Shown: positions 42,120 through 54,364 of the stretch, piece by piece
How positions within the stretch are numbered: position 1 is the stretch's first letter
How the letters are laid out: each line of letters starts with the position of its first letter
DNA from: Thereva unica
Lineage: Eukaryota > Arthropoda > Insecta > Diptera > Therevidae
DNA: 64,000 nt
NCBI GenBank assembly: GCA_949987705.1
Contig: OX465284.1
Location: 115,675,163-115,739,162, forward strand
Direction of reading: 5' to 3'
Translations under genes and position numbers: made by a program
The notes under the pieces: model-generated
What the model was told of the DNA's origin: nothing
Seen by the model: only the letters and a program-made list of their open reading frames with translations
Databases searched by the model: none

Positions 42120-44590
42120 TTTACTTAATTTAATCCAGTTTTCTAACAATTTTACACTGTTTCTTGATGAAAAAAAATCCCCCCTATCCCCTACGTAAGA
42201 TTGGGTGAGATTCGGCTCCCCCTAAAGGCCTCAAGTAATTAATGGCCGACCCCTTACATATTAGGTGGTTAATGAAAGTTAAAGAAAACTTAAGAGTAAC
42301 ACGTAAGAGCACCATAAGAAACTATGTATAATAACCACCTAGAATCGGTGGCATTCTATCTACATACGATCAAAATACGTAGACTAGAAGCACAGTTTTA
42401 GTAGTCAGAAACTACTACCGAAGACAAACTAAAAACCTAAAACTAACCCAAAGCTAACATCAGAAAATGCATTTCCACTGCAGCTCTGAAAACGTTAGCA
42501 AACACGCTTCAAACCCAATGGAGATTACTTTGAAGAGGGTCTGAATGAATATGGATGCACAATCGCAAACTTTTTCAACTAAGCAAAAATTGCACCAATC
42601 AAAAATCCCACATAGCCAAGTAACTCTACTACCTCCCCTGTTCCATAGTCAACTCTCAGCTCGTTTCCAAAAACTTTATCTTCTCATTAAAATTCATATC
42701 TTTATTTCTGATATAAAAAAAAAACAACAAAACGAAAAAACAAGGAGCTCCACATTTATTATGTCGGATCACGTCCTGCACCACCACAAAACTACACTCG
42801 TCCTTAACCTTTCGTGCTCTCATTATGGCAATTTGAAAGTCTTCCCTTTTGTTGATAATAGTATTATTTAAAGCAGTTTCCACCCCCTGAATCTGGGGCT
42901 CAGGGGTGCAGCAGCATTTGCAGCAAAAAATATTTCAATTTTATTCATGCAAATCTAATTTTTATTGTTCCAAGTGGAAAACGGTGTTTTTGTTTGATTA
43001 AAGGACTTTTAGTAGGGGTTTTTTGTTTATAAAAATAAAAGTATTATTTAAGGGTTTGTTTTCTTTATTAAAATATTAAAGGGTTGCCTTTTTTACGGTT
43101 ATGCCTGCTACTTGGAGCTTAAAATCGCTATGAAAGTTTTATGTAACTTTGAAGTGTGTTTTGTGGAATTAAGCCGTGTTCGCAATTATAATCAATCGTA
43201 ATCATCGTTGGTTTAGTGAGTGTGTAAAAAATGCAGTAAAAGAGCAAGAGGGAAAATTAGTACAACAAAAAAATTATTTTATAATTGAAATTTAACATTT
43301 CTTACTTCCTCAAGGCTTGTTTTCAAGTTATTTTACCCAATTTCTACGAAGTATAGAGCCATCTGTCGGATTGTTTTTAAAATTGGATATATTGTTATGT
43401 TTTTCCCGGCTTAACGGGTTAATAGGATTAATTAAGAAATACGTTCATACACGAAACTTCTTTATTAAGAATTCAATGGCTACACACTTCTAAAGTAGAT
43501 ACCTCTCTCTAATAATTACACTTTTTTCGTCAGGTTACTTTTATCGCTTTTCCAATCAAAACTGAATCAAAACTATCACTGCACATGTATTTATATCTCA
43601 AAGCATCTTCCTAATCTAAATTCAACATCATTCTAGATTTTTCGACACTATTCAAGATTATTCTGGAAATTTTAAACTAGAGTTCAATCTGTTTCTAATA
43701 GATGGCGCACCCTTACTGTACAAATCATTACATTCGTTCAAACTATGTCTAATAGAAGGCGCACCATTTATAATTTTTTTTCAATACATCTTAATAGTTT
43801 CATTTAAATGGCTGAGGCATGTATCAACTTAATTTTTCTTTAAGATTGATTATTTGTGATTGTGAATCTTTAGTGTAGCAACTGTCCTTTACAATTCGGC
43901 ATAAAAAGAAATGCAGATTGCAATTGCACAGCGGACTTGTCACATTTCCAAAATGACTGATTACACGGCTACTGAATTGAGATGCCATTGAACACTGAGC
44001 ACTGAAATGGAAATAGGCGGTGTTGTGTGAATGTCAGTGAACAATTTATCACGGAAGCCACTGACACGGAAGGCAACAGCGCCGTGCCGTTGCGGATATG
44101 TCTGGATCGGCTTTTATTCGTATTCGTTGCACTTTCCTTGGCGATTTAGCCTAAATAAAAGGGCGCCTGCGCTGGTCCCGATATAGATATTAAAGAAAGA
44201 ACGTCGTTTCGAAGGCTCTAATACGAAAATGAATGATTGACCATAATAAACGTACATCACATGAACATACTAGTTTTCGTTAAAAGTTAGATAATGCCGT
44301 CTTATGGGACCTGGCTCCAGCTGACGGCGCTGTAATGTCAAAATCGTAGCATGTGTGTTGTGTTCACATTCGAATTGCCATTATTTGGGTCAACTGTACG
44401 TCAACGTTCACGATGACAGTTGTATGACAGATATTTACGTGTATGTTCGTTTAATACGTACGTCGATCTAGATCTATTATAGTTCAAATTCTAAGGTTTA
44501 ACGACTGATGTGGCATGTTGTGGTGGTATCCGGTTGTAGCCAGAGCACTTCCAAGTTCAAATCCTTTAAGCGGCGCGCTTCGAGAGCAAC
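42120..44590. other. Non-coding, nothing firm
   Basis: Mostly AT-rich. The word GATGGCGCACC/GAAGGCGCACC occurs at about 43702 and 43755, and again at about 40671, hinting at an unrecognised dispersed repeat. Confidence 0.4.
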
Positions 44591-44599
44591 TCGCTGGAG

Positions 44600-44860
44600 T
44601 GTTATGCCTTCTGAAACGAGTTGAATCTCTTCACCCAACCGATGACATGTGTTCGGCGGAGCGGGGAAGGACTAGGGAAGGCTATGACAGTAGGAATCAG
44701 GAATGTAAAGAGGGAAGAAGATAGAAGGAAAGTTATGTAGGTGGCGCTGTCGGAATTCGAACCCGGGACCTCTGGGGTAGTAGTCAGGCATCTTGCCCCT
44801 AGACTGCAGAGGCCCCAATCTCTTTCCAGACTCGTAGTTTTCCTATTTCTCTCTGGTGGG
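44600..44860 (-). mobile_element. tRNA-derived SINE, second copy
   Basis: The minus strand carries GTCTAGGGGCAAGATGCCTG (A-box region) and AGGTCCCGGGTTCGAATTCC (B box). It lines up with the 7050 copy through CTACCCCAGAGGT. The B box is closer to consensus here. The downstream end is uncertain. Confidence 0.62.
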
Positions 44861-46398
44861 GATTTGGAATCCAAAATCTAAGTTGAAATTGACTTTCATG
44901 TATAGTCAGATGGCCAATCGAACATTTCCAGTTGAAATTAAAGCGGATATTAAATTCGTTTCTACCGTTTTACCCCCACACCCTTAGCCAAGAAAGCAAA
45001 AGTACACCAAGTGATGAACAACTTCCTTAAGATTAAAGATTTGTTTCGTGACCAAAAATGTCTGGACCATACCCTGCCAAAATAAATCTCTTGTTTTCCA
45101 AATATCTTTAATACAACCCTTAACTAATCATTCAACAACATCCAGAAGTGCCATTATAACTCTTCCCAGTGATGTCTTAAGATATCCTTGATTTAGGACA
45201 AGCAATAAGTACGTTCGGTGCCCTACAACCCCCATGAACCCCAACATTATATCGGAAATATCTAATCAAGCAAACACTTTCCATTGCCACTACCCATAAT
45301 CTTGCTCTGTTCTCGTTAACACACGCAAATATAATAAATTTCCCACAAGACCCGATGCCCTCAACCCTAACATTCAACAGTTTCGCTCCTTAACATACAT
45401 TTCATAGTTTTTATAGAATTAAACTCCCCCACCACCGCCACCGAGGGCCCTTAGTGCCCTTCAGTCGGCCCTACCATTGCGCCAGCTCCCAAAAACCAAA
45501 CCATACTGAGTTGAGTTGAGGTTAAGTTATTAAATTATTCACATAATAAATCCTTATTAACTATGGCACCACAAAAACAGTTTGGGGGTAGGTTACATGA
45601 ATCAATAAAATTAGTTACATTTCATCCCGATTCGAGGAGAGACAGGACGACAGGACACGAACGCACACAAGAGCAGGGCAGAGAGATAGATGCCATACCA
45701 ACGAATCGGTCCGGTCTCATGATTAAAGGCACCGAGACTGGCACAAGAACAGAAATCTATAGCAAGGACGGAGGCAAGTTTCGTGTCCTTATCGTAGGGG
45801 ATATCATCTGCCATACAAAAGTCCTCAAGAGTTAAGTAATTCCAAAAAGGAGTTCATTACAATAAAAGTTTTCTCTCTCGTCCTGATGTCGATGTCGATA
45901 ACTTCCGAGTGAATAGCGCCATCGAACGGCGCACCGGGAATCTAATCGTACGGAAAATGAATTCATTCGAAAGGTATGCAGAGAGTCCTCAGCTCCTCAG
46001 TCTTGGTTAATTGTTGGAAGTTTATTAAGAGGATAATAAATAGATAGTTATGCAAATGAGCAAAGGATTTCGCATTCTTCCATAATGAAGCCCGAGCCAG
46101 CCTCGTCCTTTCGGCACATACCCAGAACCGAAACCGAAGAACGGATGACGTGTGTGCTCGCACCGTATAGCGTACTCGATATGCATATCAATTCGAGGAC
46201 GAGGAATTGCGATGTGCGGTGAAGTTTGTGTGCTGCGGAAATTGTTGATAACATTTTCACAAGGATCCGTAGGTCCTTAAATAATATTACACACTAAACT
46301 CGTACACACGCGCGATAACGTAGATAAGGTATCGGATTTTCGTTATTATTTGTCTCATAATGAATAATCAGGATGCGAAAATACACTTATGCAAAAGG

Positions 46399-46437
46399 AT
46401 TTTTTTGTTGTTGTTTAGCGAACAACAACAAAAAAAT
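46399..46437. repeat. Perfect 17 bp hairpin
   Basis: ATTTTTTTGTTGTTGTT and its exact inverse are separated by the 5 nt loop TAGCG. Confidence 0.95.
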
Positions 46438-46905
46438 GTGTTTAGTAGGAAATCGATCCTTAGTTAAAGTCTAGACGGATTAACCTGGCTGGAGGGCGTT
46501 TTGCTTAAGTTTATACCAGCAAACAAAATGCGAATAGGGTAAGAAACTTGCGAAAGGTGCCTTATTATTAGCATAACAAAGAGGGGCACCTTAATGGCTG
46601 GATTTTATCGATTTGGGAACGTATACGTACGACGATTACAGCTATAAGCCTCTTCATTAGATTTGGATAAAACTTTCTAATCTATGATTATATGCTAAAC
46701 ATTGTATTGAAAAAAGCTCGTTAACGTCATAGTTGCGTCTTCTGTGTAAAGTTGATGATGGAATAATTAATTGTAGGGTCTTAGGGTTATGGGTGGTGAG
46801 CATTTTTGTTTGGTTTTGTTTTGTAGAAAGATTAGAAAGTAGAAATTTAAGTTGGTTTTAAAATTAAACACGAATTCAAGCGTTTAACGGTCGATTTATG
46901 TGATG

Positions 46906-47597
46906 TTTTTATTTTATTACCCTTTTATTACCTCCGGTAATAACTAGTGTTAAGAACAAAAACTAGAAACAAGCTTAACGCCAAAAAAGAAAATTATTTT
47001 CGCGCAATTGGAGAAGAGATAGTTTTATTCAAATAAACATTGTGTACGTGAATAAGACTTGTGTTTTGTCGTATGGAAATTTCCCTTCGAAATATCATCT
47101 ACTTTTGTTATATGTAATATGTAATACTCACTGGGCACGAATGATTATGAGTGAATTTTCAACGCCACACCCGTTTATATTTTCTAATTTTGAAGATATC
47201 AACAAAATCATATCAAGTCGATTTACAATTATGCTTTTATTTTATTACCTTTTTATTACCTCTGGTAATAATCATATATTGTAAGAAATTTTAAAGCATT
47301 TTCCAAGTTAAAAACAAACCCAAAATATCACAAAAATTGAGAATAACCGTCTAGACCATAAAAAAGGAATTTAAAGGCGAGTCTAAAGATGAAAGGTCAA
47401 AGGGAAACTCTTTAAAGATTTAACAGCTTCATACGGCTATGACCCATTTTCTTTCTTAAAATGATAGTAGCTAAAGAGAAGTGCTATATCTCAAATTAAT
47501 TAGTCTCAGTCCGGAAATGATAGATTGGAAGCTTTAAATGGAAAGAGGCGTGCATTTTAATGATGCCTAGTTTTATTACCCTTTTATTACCTCTGGT
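46906..47597. repeat. Three copies of a TTTTATTACC/GGTAATAA motif at about 330 bp spacing
   Basis: The motif stands at 46906-46943, 47235-47271 and 47571-47597. Each has two TTTTATTACC units then CTCYGGT; the first two continue as GGTAATAA. An inverse copy is at 62365-62404. Confidence 0.8.
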
Positions 47598-48049
47598 TTT
47601 CCAAGAATATTGCAAAATATAGAATTGTAAGTAAAAATGCTTTAAATTATAAAAACGTTTAACTGAGAGTCTGGATTCGTTATTTAACTGAAAGAGTGCC
47701 ACGGCAAAGCGTAATTTGTTTGAGTACCTTAATACAAGAATTCGTTTGTTTTATGTTAACTATGAAAGCCTAGCGTAAGGGTCTTTGTACTTTTAAAATA
47801 CTTATTATATGCAATGTCTAATAATTGTGCTCAAAGCAATAGACTAGAGCCAAGTGTGCCCTTCCTCAAAATTCTACTCCGACTGACTCTGTTTTTGTCA
47901 TTTTGGCTGGCTTCCATGCAATTTTGAATATATCATCTTCCTGATTACATTCAGATTGCTCGATCTACCACAAACGACCTGTATAGTTGAATCTAAGTAA
48001 ATTCATGGCTATATTGTATATCCATGACAGATACCGAAAAGATGCGTTG

Positions 48050-48955
48050 AGAATTAGGTGCCAATGCTGCCTCGATTGAACGAAAGAGCAGAAAGGAAAC
48101 TTTCAATTCAGTTTTTAAGAACTAGGTTAATACCAAAAAGCTTCGAGTTTCGCGAACTCTTGTCCAATTCAATCAAAAGGATAAGGGACATCGAACTACT
48201 TCTTGATTGGGGCCCCAAGAACTGCGCCGAATTTAATGCATTAAAAACGAAGTACTGTCTCATCTCCAATAAAACTTGCACCGAACCTGCTTCTATTTCA
48301 GTGGGCAATAAGAACTTAACGGTTGAACCCTCTCTAAATATCCTAGACCTAACATTAGCCGAAGATCTGCGCTGGAATACTCAATTTTCCAAATTGCTAA
48401 AAAAGCACCACAGTGCCTGGGATTCCTCAAAAGGTGCAAGTTCCTCCTTCAGCTATAATCTATAAGACCTACATTAGTTCCCGTCTCGAACACAACTTGT
48501 ATATCTGGGCTAGGGTCCCCAGAACCATCTTAGCTTAGCTGGGCAAAGTGCAAAACGGCGCTCTCCAACTAACCTCATACTTCCACGGCAATAGTTCTTC
48601 TGCAGCACAAGACTTGCCAGCTAGGCTCACCCTCACAGTTTACAGTCCTTTTCTTCGCGCACACTCTGATTCCTCTGAGAAATTCGTCTATAACAAGAAC
48701 AACTCCACCGTGGAACAACCTTCCACAGTCAGTATTCCCGAACTCTACAACTCCCAAGAGTTCAAACGCAAGGCTCATCGCCATCTCCTGCAACACCCTC
48801 TGTCTCCCCATAACCTATCCTATCCTTCTCTGTATCCTTCGAGCTAAGCTTACTACTGGACATTGCACCATGATTTATACTACATGACGAACTAGTAGTA
48901 CAAAGGGTGACACATGAGCTTAGACTATCACATAAAAAAAAGACAAGAAAGAGGA
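48050..48955 (+). mobile_element. Family J jockey-like LINE, 5'-truncated
   Basis: RAERKLSIQFLRTRL, DWGPKNCAEFNALKTKYCLI, then the broken C-terminus ending SQEFKRKAHRHLLQHPLS (48760-48800). The 3' UTR word ACTAGTAGTACAAAGGGTGA and an A-rich tail (cataaaaaaaa) end it near 48950. Confidence 0.8.
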
Positions 48956-48959
48956 CAAA

Positions 48960-51950
48960 CTCTGGAAATGTGTCACAGGGCAACGAACTTTTGCAGAGGT
49001 TTAAAAAAAGGTCAGATGCATTTCTTAAGGACTATAGGAGAATATTATTCCTGCCAGTAGGATTTATCGACGTTGAGCTCTTTGTAACACCTGTACACTT
49101 CTTTCGCGATTCCTGAATAAAATTCCGCCCATTGAGTGGATGGTGCACTCAGGAACAAGGGCTTGCAGAGAAATGTCAGGTAACGAAGATTTCTAGGCGA
49201 ACAAAGATGCAAGTAAATCCGCTTTAGATTTGCTTCCTGTTATATAACTTCTACCTTGTAAATAAAAGAAAGGATCATAGATGAAGTGAAATTCTTCGGG
49301 GGAGTGGGGGGAGTTATCAAGGACCAGAAATTTTTACTGCCAGCAGCATGGCTGAATCATCAAATGATGATTTCACTTTCCTGTTTATGGATTTGCAGGA
49401 ATTTCTTAGTTCATGTTCTCATGACTTACATATGACTCATGCGGGGAATGGCTGGGCTGCTGTTATAGCTTTAATTGCATTCTCACAGTTTCAATTAAAT
49501 CATCTTTTTGCCATAGGCTTTATGGCTTTATGTAAAATAACAAATGAACAAATGCATTCCTATAACTTTGTTAGCGCAGAGAGTAACAGCGTTAGCGTTT
49601 GTACTAAGAAAACACAAGTTCCAGTTAGTGTTTTTCAAGAAAGCATTAAGTAGTAGGAGAAGTGTAGCTCGAACTGGGACTGTATAGGCAGTGATGGATG
49701 TAAAGTAATAAGCAATTTCAAGTAAGATTCAACTACCTCACACCAGAGAGAGAGGTCAAATGACGCAATGACCATGAGCCTCCTAGGATGAGGAACCTTG
49801 GACAAAGGGATATTGCACAGCGACGATATCTTAATTTCACGCTGGCTGCACATATGACATAAAATCGCCTTGAAAACTATTTTCAATTTTTATTTCCAAC
49901 ATTCAAATTCCAAATAAAGCGCACTCAGGTGATATTGACACATTCGCGGTCGACTAAGCCCCAATCATCCACATGACGGGAATCTTGTTTTGTTTCGTGA
50001 TCGAAAGGCTGAAATGATCGAATTTGTTTTAAGTCGCAGACGTTTTCACCCCAAAATACGTGTGGCAATATGCTAATCATTTTTACCGACGAAAAAAACT
50101 AGCTTCAAAAATAAACTCTCCAAAATATCCTATCTCCCTCTCTCTCTCTCCTACCCACTGTTGCGGATCATTTAAACTAGAAGTGGCAGGATAACCACTC
50201 ATGCGTATAACCTTTAGAATTTCGAAGAAAACAAATTTTCGAACATATACAAGAAAAGTTCTTATGGGGTAGAGTGTGTGTGGAGTGGCGGGATGGGGAG
50301 CGATGTAAAAGGGGTACTTAACAAAAATATCTAGGCGTCGGCGGGAGGGTTTTTGGCAATTCCGCAACCAAGTTTCCGCTCATTGATTTTTGTCAAAAAA
50401 AAATGTAAAAAAAAGAAGAAGAAAAAGGAAAAGTGTCGAAAGGACGAGGAGCACCTTCAAAAGGATACCCATTACCCACATGTTGCTCGGGGCGACATGG
50501 GGATGAAAGGCGCATTCAGATTCGAATAATTCATTGAACAACTCTCCTCCAGCAACTTCATGAGGAGTGTGCGAAAAAATACACAAGGACAACGAGCGAG
50601 CAGAGCCAGGGGGTGAGTAGAGAAAGTTCGAATACAGGACATGCAATGGAGTATAAGGACATGGTACTTTGAAACTTTTATAATTGCAATCAAGATATCC
50701 TGTACTCTCCCCCGCCCCCACTGTCTCTTACAGCAGGCATCCCTATTTACACTCTCATACATGTGCACATACATTTCTTCCTTGATCCTGTCTTGAAAGT
50801 TCTCCTGCTAAAAGCAGTATTTTTGCGCGTTATTTTAATCCTTTTGCTGCTGTGTTCTTGAAAGTTTCCTTATGTACAAAAAAAATCCTTGTTCGGGGTG
50901 GATGGGTGCATCTTGGTCCTCTACGGCACAAGGAGACTCCCAGTAAAACAATGGCTGAAATGGGTTCTAGGCTCTTGTATGGATTTTATGCTATAAAGCA
51001 ATTTTGTGGCTGCAACTGTTTTGGGGAGGGGCAGTTTTGTGAGGAGAGTCTACCCCCCTCCCACCCCCCCCCCCCAAATTGCGCGTACGAAGAAGGATGC
51101 AAGTTGTTATGACTGTGATGGATGCAACAAAATGCATTTTTTTACTCAGAACAAAACTTTTATTATTAAATGATAAAAGTGTGTCAACATTTTTCTGGTC
51201 TATTCATAAATAAATGAGAATTTTCTCGATTTTTTTATGTTTCACATGCTTCTAACGGGATTTCATTGAAAGCACATTTTAGAGGGGGATGGAAAACATC
51301 TTTAGAGGGGGTGGGGTGGATAATTTGATGTGAAAGGATACGAAAATGTAGGCTACTACGAAAAAATGTGGTTTTTCTTCATGTTAATGGTATTTTTTTC
51401 TTGTTTGATTGTGGCTGCTGCTATTGAGTATTGCGGAAGTTTTTTAGTTCAGATTTTATACGTTCAGTCATTTGTGACAGACATGAAGTCCTAAATCTGT
51501 CTGTTGTTGAATTGTTAATTAATAAAAAAAAGGAGGTTACTGTTGAAATATGTAGAATGTCTCTAAAATACTTATTTCGTAGCGCTTGAAAGAATTTGTT
51601 TAAATCAGTTTATCCACGGAAGTTTTAAGAGAGATAGTGTTGGGTAGGACACGATTATAAAATTAGTTTGTAAGAGGTGCCTCTTTTTCTTTTGAGCCAG
51701 TACAATGTCATACTTGAAATTGAAGCGAGATGCTGCTGCTAAAGAAATAAGGAATGCCAGTACCAAATTTATCTCCCTCAAAAAATGTCTCTCCAGTTCG
51801 TCATTACAATCACACAATCATTTTTCTAGATTAGCGTTGCCACATATTGAGATGGTCAAAGTAGGACAATCACCAAAAACAATAGTGTTGAAAAAAACAA
51901 ATGGTGGTGTGATGGTGATAGATAGCATAATGATTTGATAGTTAATAATA
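48960..51950. other. Non-coding, nothing firm
   Basis: Open frames such as 49348-49653 (101 codons) show no domain I recognise. A CT run (about 50129-50150) and C-rich tracts (51053-51076) are present. Confidence 0.4.
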
Positions 51951-51954
51951 AATA

Positions 51955-53000
51955 TGGACATATGTCGTGCTAAGTCGGCGGTGGTTAGCTGGGGACCAGC
52001 AAGCCACAAGTAGGGACACCCATGCCGAGCAAGCTAATTGCGAAGAGGCCACAAAAAGCTAGGAATATCCACCCCGTTCATTTTTTTTTCTTTCTTTCGT
52101 TTCCATTTCTCCACTTCTAAGCCAAGGAGTTAACGGTGGTGATAGCTGCGTGGCCAGCCAGTGGTTAAAGAGTGCTGGTTGCTAACGTTTCCATCCGATG
52201 CCCAGGCAAGGTCGGAGTGTATAAGTGACTTGTCCTGCTAAGCGCCTCTGGCTGGATGGACTCTTTTCCGCACTACTCTTGGGATCTTTTATGGAAAAAC
52301 ACAATAATAAAAAACTGCTTGCCTCCAGTGTGGAAGCTCAAGAAACCAAACCTGCTGTTTTTAAAAGCAGTAAGGTTGGTAAAGGGAGCTTTCGACTCTA
52401 GTCCGAAGCCCCCAATCCCTCTAAGCCAGTTGCTTCGACAGAAGCAGGACACTCAACTGCATCCGTGCAGATCCCCAGTGCCTCAAATTACTCAAAAGAG
52501 GCCAACAAAACCACCATGCCTTCCGGCTCTAAAGGCGCTCCACCAGCAAGCGTGAGGTACCAAGAGCCACGCAGCGCCCAAAGAATCCTAGCTCGATTTG
52601 AGGGAGTTGCGAAGGTTGAAATCAGTGAGAGGCAACAAGCCTCAATAAGATGGGTGGCGCAGGTTGTCAGCGAGCATACTTCGCAAACCCAAAGCCTCTG
52701 AGGTCCCTTGAGGAACCGAATCACCCTGAGGCTAAGCGCTGTAGGAAAAGTAACATATTTTTCGTCCTACTACTAAAACCTATAGGCAAGAGCTAGAAGG
52801 TCACATTAAGATCGCCGACATCCACGAAAGCGATCCAGATGGCACCATTCTGCCTGAGAAATGGAGGAAAATTGAGGGCAGGCACGCGACGATTTTCCTC
52901 CCAATTCTTCAGGATCATCCTAAAATAGCCATATCCAGAATCGGGGAAGTTTTGGCCAGGCGCCTAATGCAAAGTCGTTATAAGGGAGGAAATACCGAGT
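51955..53000 (+). mobile_element. LINE 5' region with ORF1 (gag-like) remnant
   Basis: A GC-richer stretch than its surroundings. Frames with PSASNYSKEANKTTMPSG and KIADIHESDPDGTILPEKW resemble ORF1 proteins of I/jockey/R1-type elements by composition and by the DG.I..E.W pattern. The assignment is tentative; boundaries are approximate. Confidence 0.4.
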
Positions 53001-53763
53001 CGACCAAGAGCGCGTTGCTCTCAGGCTGTTCTGGATATTATTCGGTTGAGTAACCAACAGATGCATGCGCCACCGTGAAGGATACGAGAGAGGAATCACC
53101 CCTGAAAATAGTGGCAACGTAGTCACCGCTTGGCCTATTAAAAAATGTTTAGTTTCAAAGTAGGACAATTCAGCTTTAATGTAGGACGTAGGGAAAATTT
53201 CGTAATTGCAGGATTGTCCTACCGAAAGTAGGACGCGTGGCAACCTTAAGATAGGTACACGCGCATATACCAGTACGACATTATTTTTGAGCCGGAACAT
53301 TTAAAAAAATGGAGGCATCAGTACAATTTACCTTCGAATAAGGGACAAATGTACTGTTTCGAGCCGGACTTTCGGCTCAACTCGAATAGAGAAGCAAGCA
53401 TCCTTAGATAAAGTACATTAGACAGCCTTGCAGTTCTATTAAGTCTGATTTAAAATGTATGGTCGCGTTTTTTGCATTCCAGGTAGAAAATTGGGAAGAC
53501 CTTCTACATATATGGTGTCATAAGCGATGTATCCAAAATACATTCTAAGAAGTTATAGAGAGGAACTTCTTTACTAAAAGGATGGACAATGAAAGCTTGT
53601 TAATGTTTTGTATTCAATAAGTTGAACGAAACCGATTATGTATATAGATAGCATACTTCACAACAAGCTAACGGAAGATTGAAAAATCGTTGGATTGGAC
53701 GACCTAAAGTTGCACGATTCAATTCCGCGTATCCATGGTAAAGAAGAAAATTTATTATGTGAG

Positions 53764-53940
53764 AGCTTTTATTCCGGAAAAGCTTCAAGCTTTTATTTTC
53801 TTTCCGAAAAGCTCCAAAGTTTTTGTTTTCGAAATTTCAAAGCTTTTGTTTCCGAAAAGCTTCAAAGCTTTTATTTTCGAAAAACTCCAAAGCTTTTATT
53901 TTCGAAAAGCTTCAAAGCTTTTAATTTCAAACGGTTTGAA
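53764..53940. repeat. Minisatellite, about seven 25 bp units
   Basis: The unit is close to AAGCTTTTATTTTCGAAAAG plus CTTCA. Most copies are 25 bp (one about 29, one about 23). Each unit contains near-palindromic AAGCTTTT/AAAAGCTT words. Open frames across it (53695-53955, 53735-54196) are by-products of the repeat. Confidence 0.9.
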
Positions 53941-54199
53941 AGTTTCCATTTATAAAAAGCATATCAAAATGACAAAAAGTTTTTATTGTTCCCTCGTTAT
54001 TATTTGTGATGACTTTCAAAGTCATGCCTTCTCTCTGCGGACATCAGTACACCCAAAAGAAATTAATAAGAATAGAACGATTGAGGCATTCAAAACTTGT
54101 CGAGACGGCTTCTATCATGGTACATACTCCAACCATAAGGAAACCAGTTACAGAAAACCCCACGATCTTATTCCCAGATCAAGATCCAGGAGTTAATCG

Positions 54200-54360
54200 C
54201 AGAGTCACCTCCTTCTTTAGCACTCTCCAGACTCTTATTAATCTACCCTGTGTTCTCTTCCTTCCTTCGAACCAAGGTTACTACTAGACATTGCACGAAA
54301 ACGACACGACGGACTGTTAGTCCAAAGGTGGGTCCTAAGCTTGCCTGACTATACTGCCCA
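54200..54360 (+). mobile_element. 3' end of family J LINE, fragment
   Basis: Shares TTACTACTAGACATTGCACG and a degraded GACGGACTGTTAGTCCAAAG with the other family J tails. Confidence 0.6.
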
Positions 54361-54364
54361 CAGA

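Noticed and set aside
43390..43760. Solo LTR
   Set aside because: A TGTTATG start is present, but no matching CA end with short target duplication could be identified.
45563..45835. 90-codon frame as retroelement gag
   Set aside because: Charged composition only, no zinc knuckle or recognisable fold, and no LTRs could be paired around it.
49348..49653. 101-codon open frame as a host gene
   Set aside because: No recognisable domain, no splice context or codon pattern that distinguishes it from chance.
50380..50774. Overlapping minus-strand frames of 100 and 113 codons
   Set aside because: Low-complexity and hydrophobic shadows of A/T- and C-rich tracts, without family resemblance.
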